Of a DNA stretch of 64,000 nt, positions 63,896 through 64,000 are shown piece after piece. Under the pieces are notes generated by a model. It did no database searches and had not been told where the DNA came from. It saw only the letters and a list, made by a program, of their open reading frames with translations. The first letter of the stretch is position 1; every line of letters starts with the position of its first letter. The DNA is from Amphritea balenae (lineage in GTDB: Bacteria; Pseudomonadota; Gammaproteobacteria; Pseudomonadales; Balneatricaceae). The DNA is taken from the NCBI RefSeq assembly GCF_003858655.1, contig NZ_RQXV01000004.1, positions 186,001 to 250,000 of the forward strand, written 5' to 3'. A program made the position numbers and the translations under genes.

Positions 63896-64000
63896 TTAAG
63901 GCTGTGTTGCCGGGCGCTTACGGAGCATGTTCTGTAAACTAAACTTGGCATTTTCCAGCATGACAAGCAGTGAGGGTACAACCAGTAATATCAGCATAGT
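63896..64000 (-). CDS. C-terminal end of a probable RND efflux permease (partial)
   Basis: The minus strand is open from the window edge to TAA at 63896-63898. The 34 visible residues read LILLVVPSLLVMLENAKFSL then QNMLRKRPATQP, a hydrophobic helix followed by a short basic tail, like the last helix of RND-type pumps. It overlaps no other gene and ends just before the terminator. The protein is cut off, so the family call is tentative. Confidence 0.45.
   Translation of the reverse strand, partial: TMLILLVVPSLLVMLENAKFSLQNMLRKRPATQP

Overview
The window looks like chromosome of a marine, aerobic gammaproteobacterium, most likely Oceanospirillales (Oceanospirillaceae-like). This is inferred from gene content: the dapC-yffB-dapD-dapE-rlmA order, fadBA, LuxS, GreB, a fused Ndh/SelD, a DUF1302/DUF1329 pair, YCF48-like plus MMPL genes and AEC/Liv transporters. 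Base composition and gene density are even, most genes have clear Shine-Dalgarno sites, and I see no prophage, insertion sequence or CRISPR array.

Layout. 0-5 kb: tail of a MoeB/ThiF gene, a CoA-binding protein, a TAAG-type tandem array, ridA, then an ankyrin protein coupled to a Cys/Ser-rich metal permease, an AEC carrier and a SixA phosphatase. 5-8 kb: a fused CoA-transferase that appears to be driven by a sigma-54 promoter and the adjacent sigma-54 activator. 8.8-13.7 kb: a complete branched-chain amino acid ABC transporter (livK, livH, livM, livG, livF). 14-18.4 kb: YCF48-like protein, MMPL exporter and tandem universal stress protein. 18.6-28.5 kb: a lipid-degradation block (acyl-CoA dehydrogenase, SCP2 protein, FadD-like ligase, DUF2889 protein, enoyl-CoA hydratase, acyltransferase, fadB, fadA). 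28.6-38 kb: acpH, a GIY-YIG protein, a DnaQ-like exonuclease, a BKACE-aminotransferase-LysR locus, MsrAB and a PilZ protein. 37-42 kb: Ndh-SelD fusion, a strongly supported Fur-controlled small RNA, and a GCS2 ligase/desuccinylase pair bracketed by two copies of a DnaA-box-like element. 42-55 kb: thiolase-like protein, giant indolepyruvate oxidoreductase, MaoC protein, cvfB, luxS, a spermidine-synthase-like protein, a Cys-rich mini-protein, and DUF1329/DUF1302 with a divergent AraC regulator. 55.5-56.4 kb: tRNA-Ser, tRNA-Asn, two identical tRNA-Lys, then three 159-bp repeats that each carry the 3' end of tRNA-Lys. 56.5-64 kb: greB, small unknowns, rlmA, the lysine/diaminopimelate genes, a PilZ protein and the end of a probable RND pump.

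Functionally the window is dominated by acyl-CoA chemistry and handling of hydrophobic or amino-acid-derived carbon: CoA transfer, beta-oxidation, beta-keto acid cleavage and Liv uptake, with YCF48/MMPL and DUF1302/DUF1329 envelope proteins that plausibly move lipophilic substrates.

The most notable non-coding finds are the candidate iron-responsive sRNA at about 39.23-39.43 kb (minus strand) and the tRNA-Lys-tail repeats at 55.99-56.41 kb, which resemble in architecture the rtT repeats of the E. coli tyrT locus.
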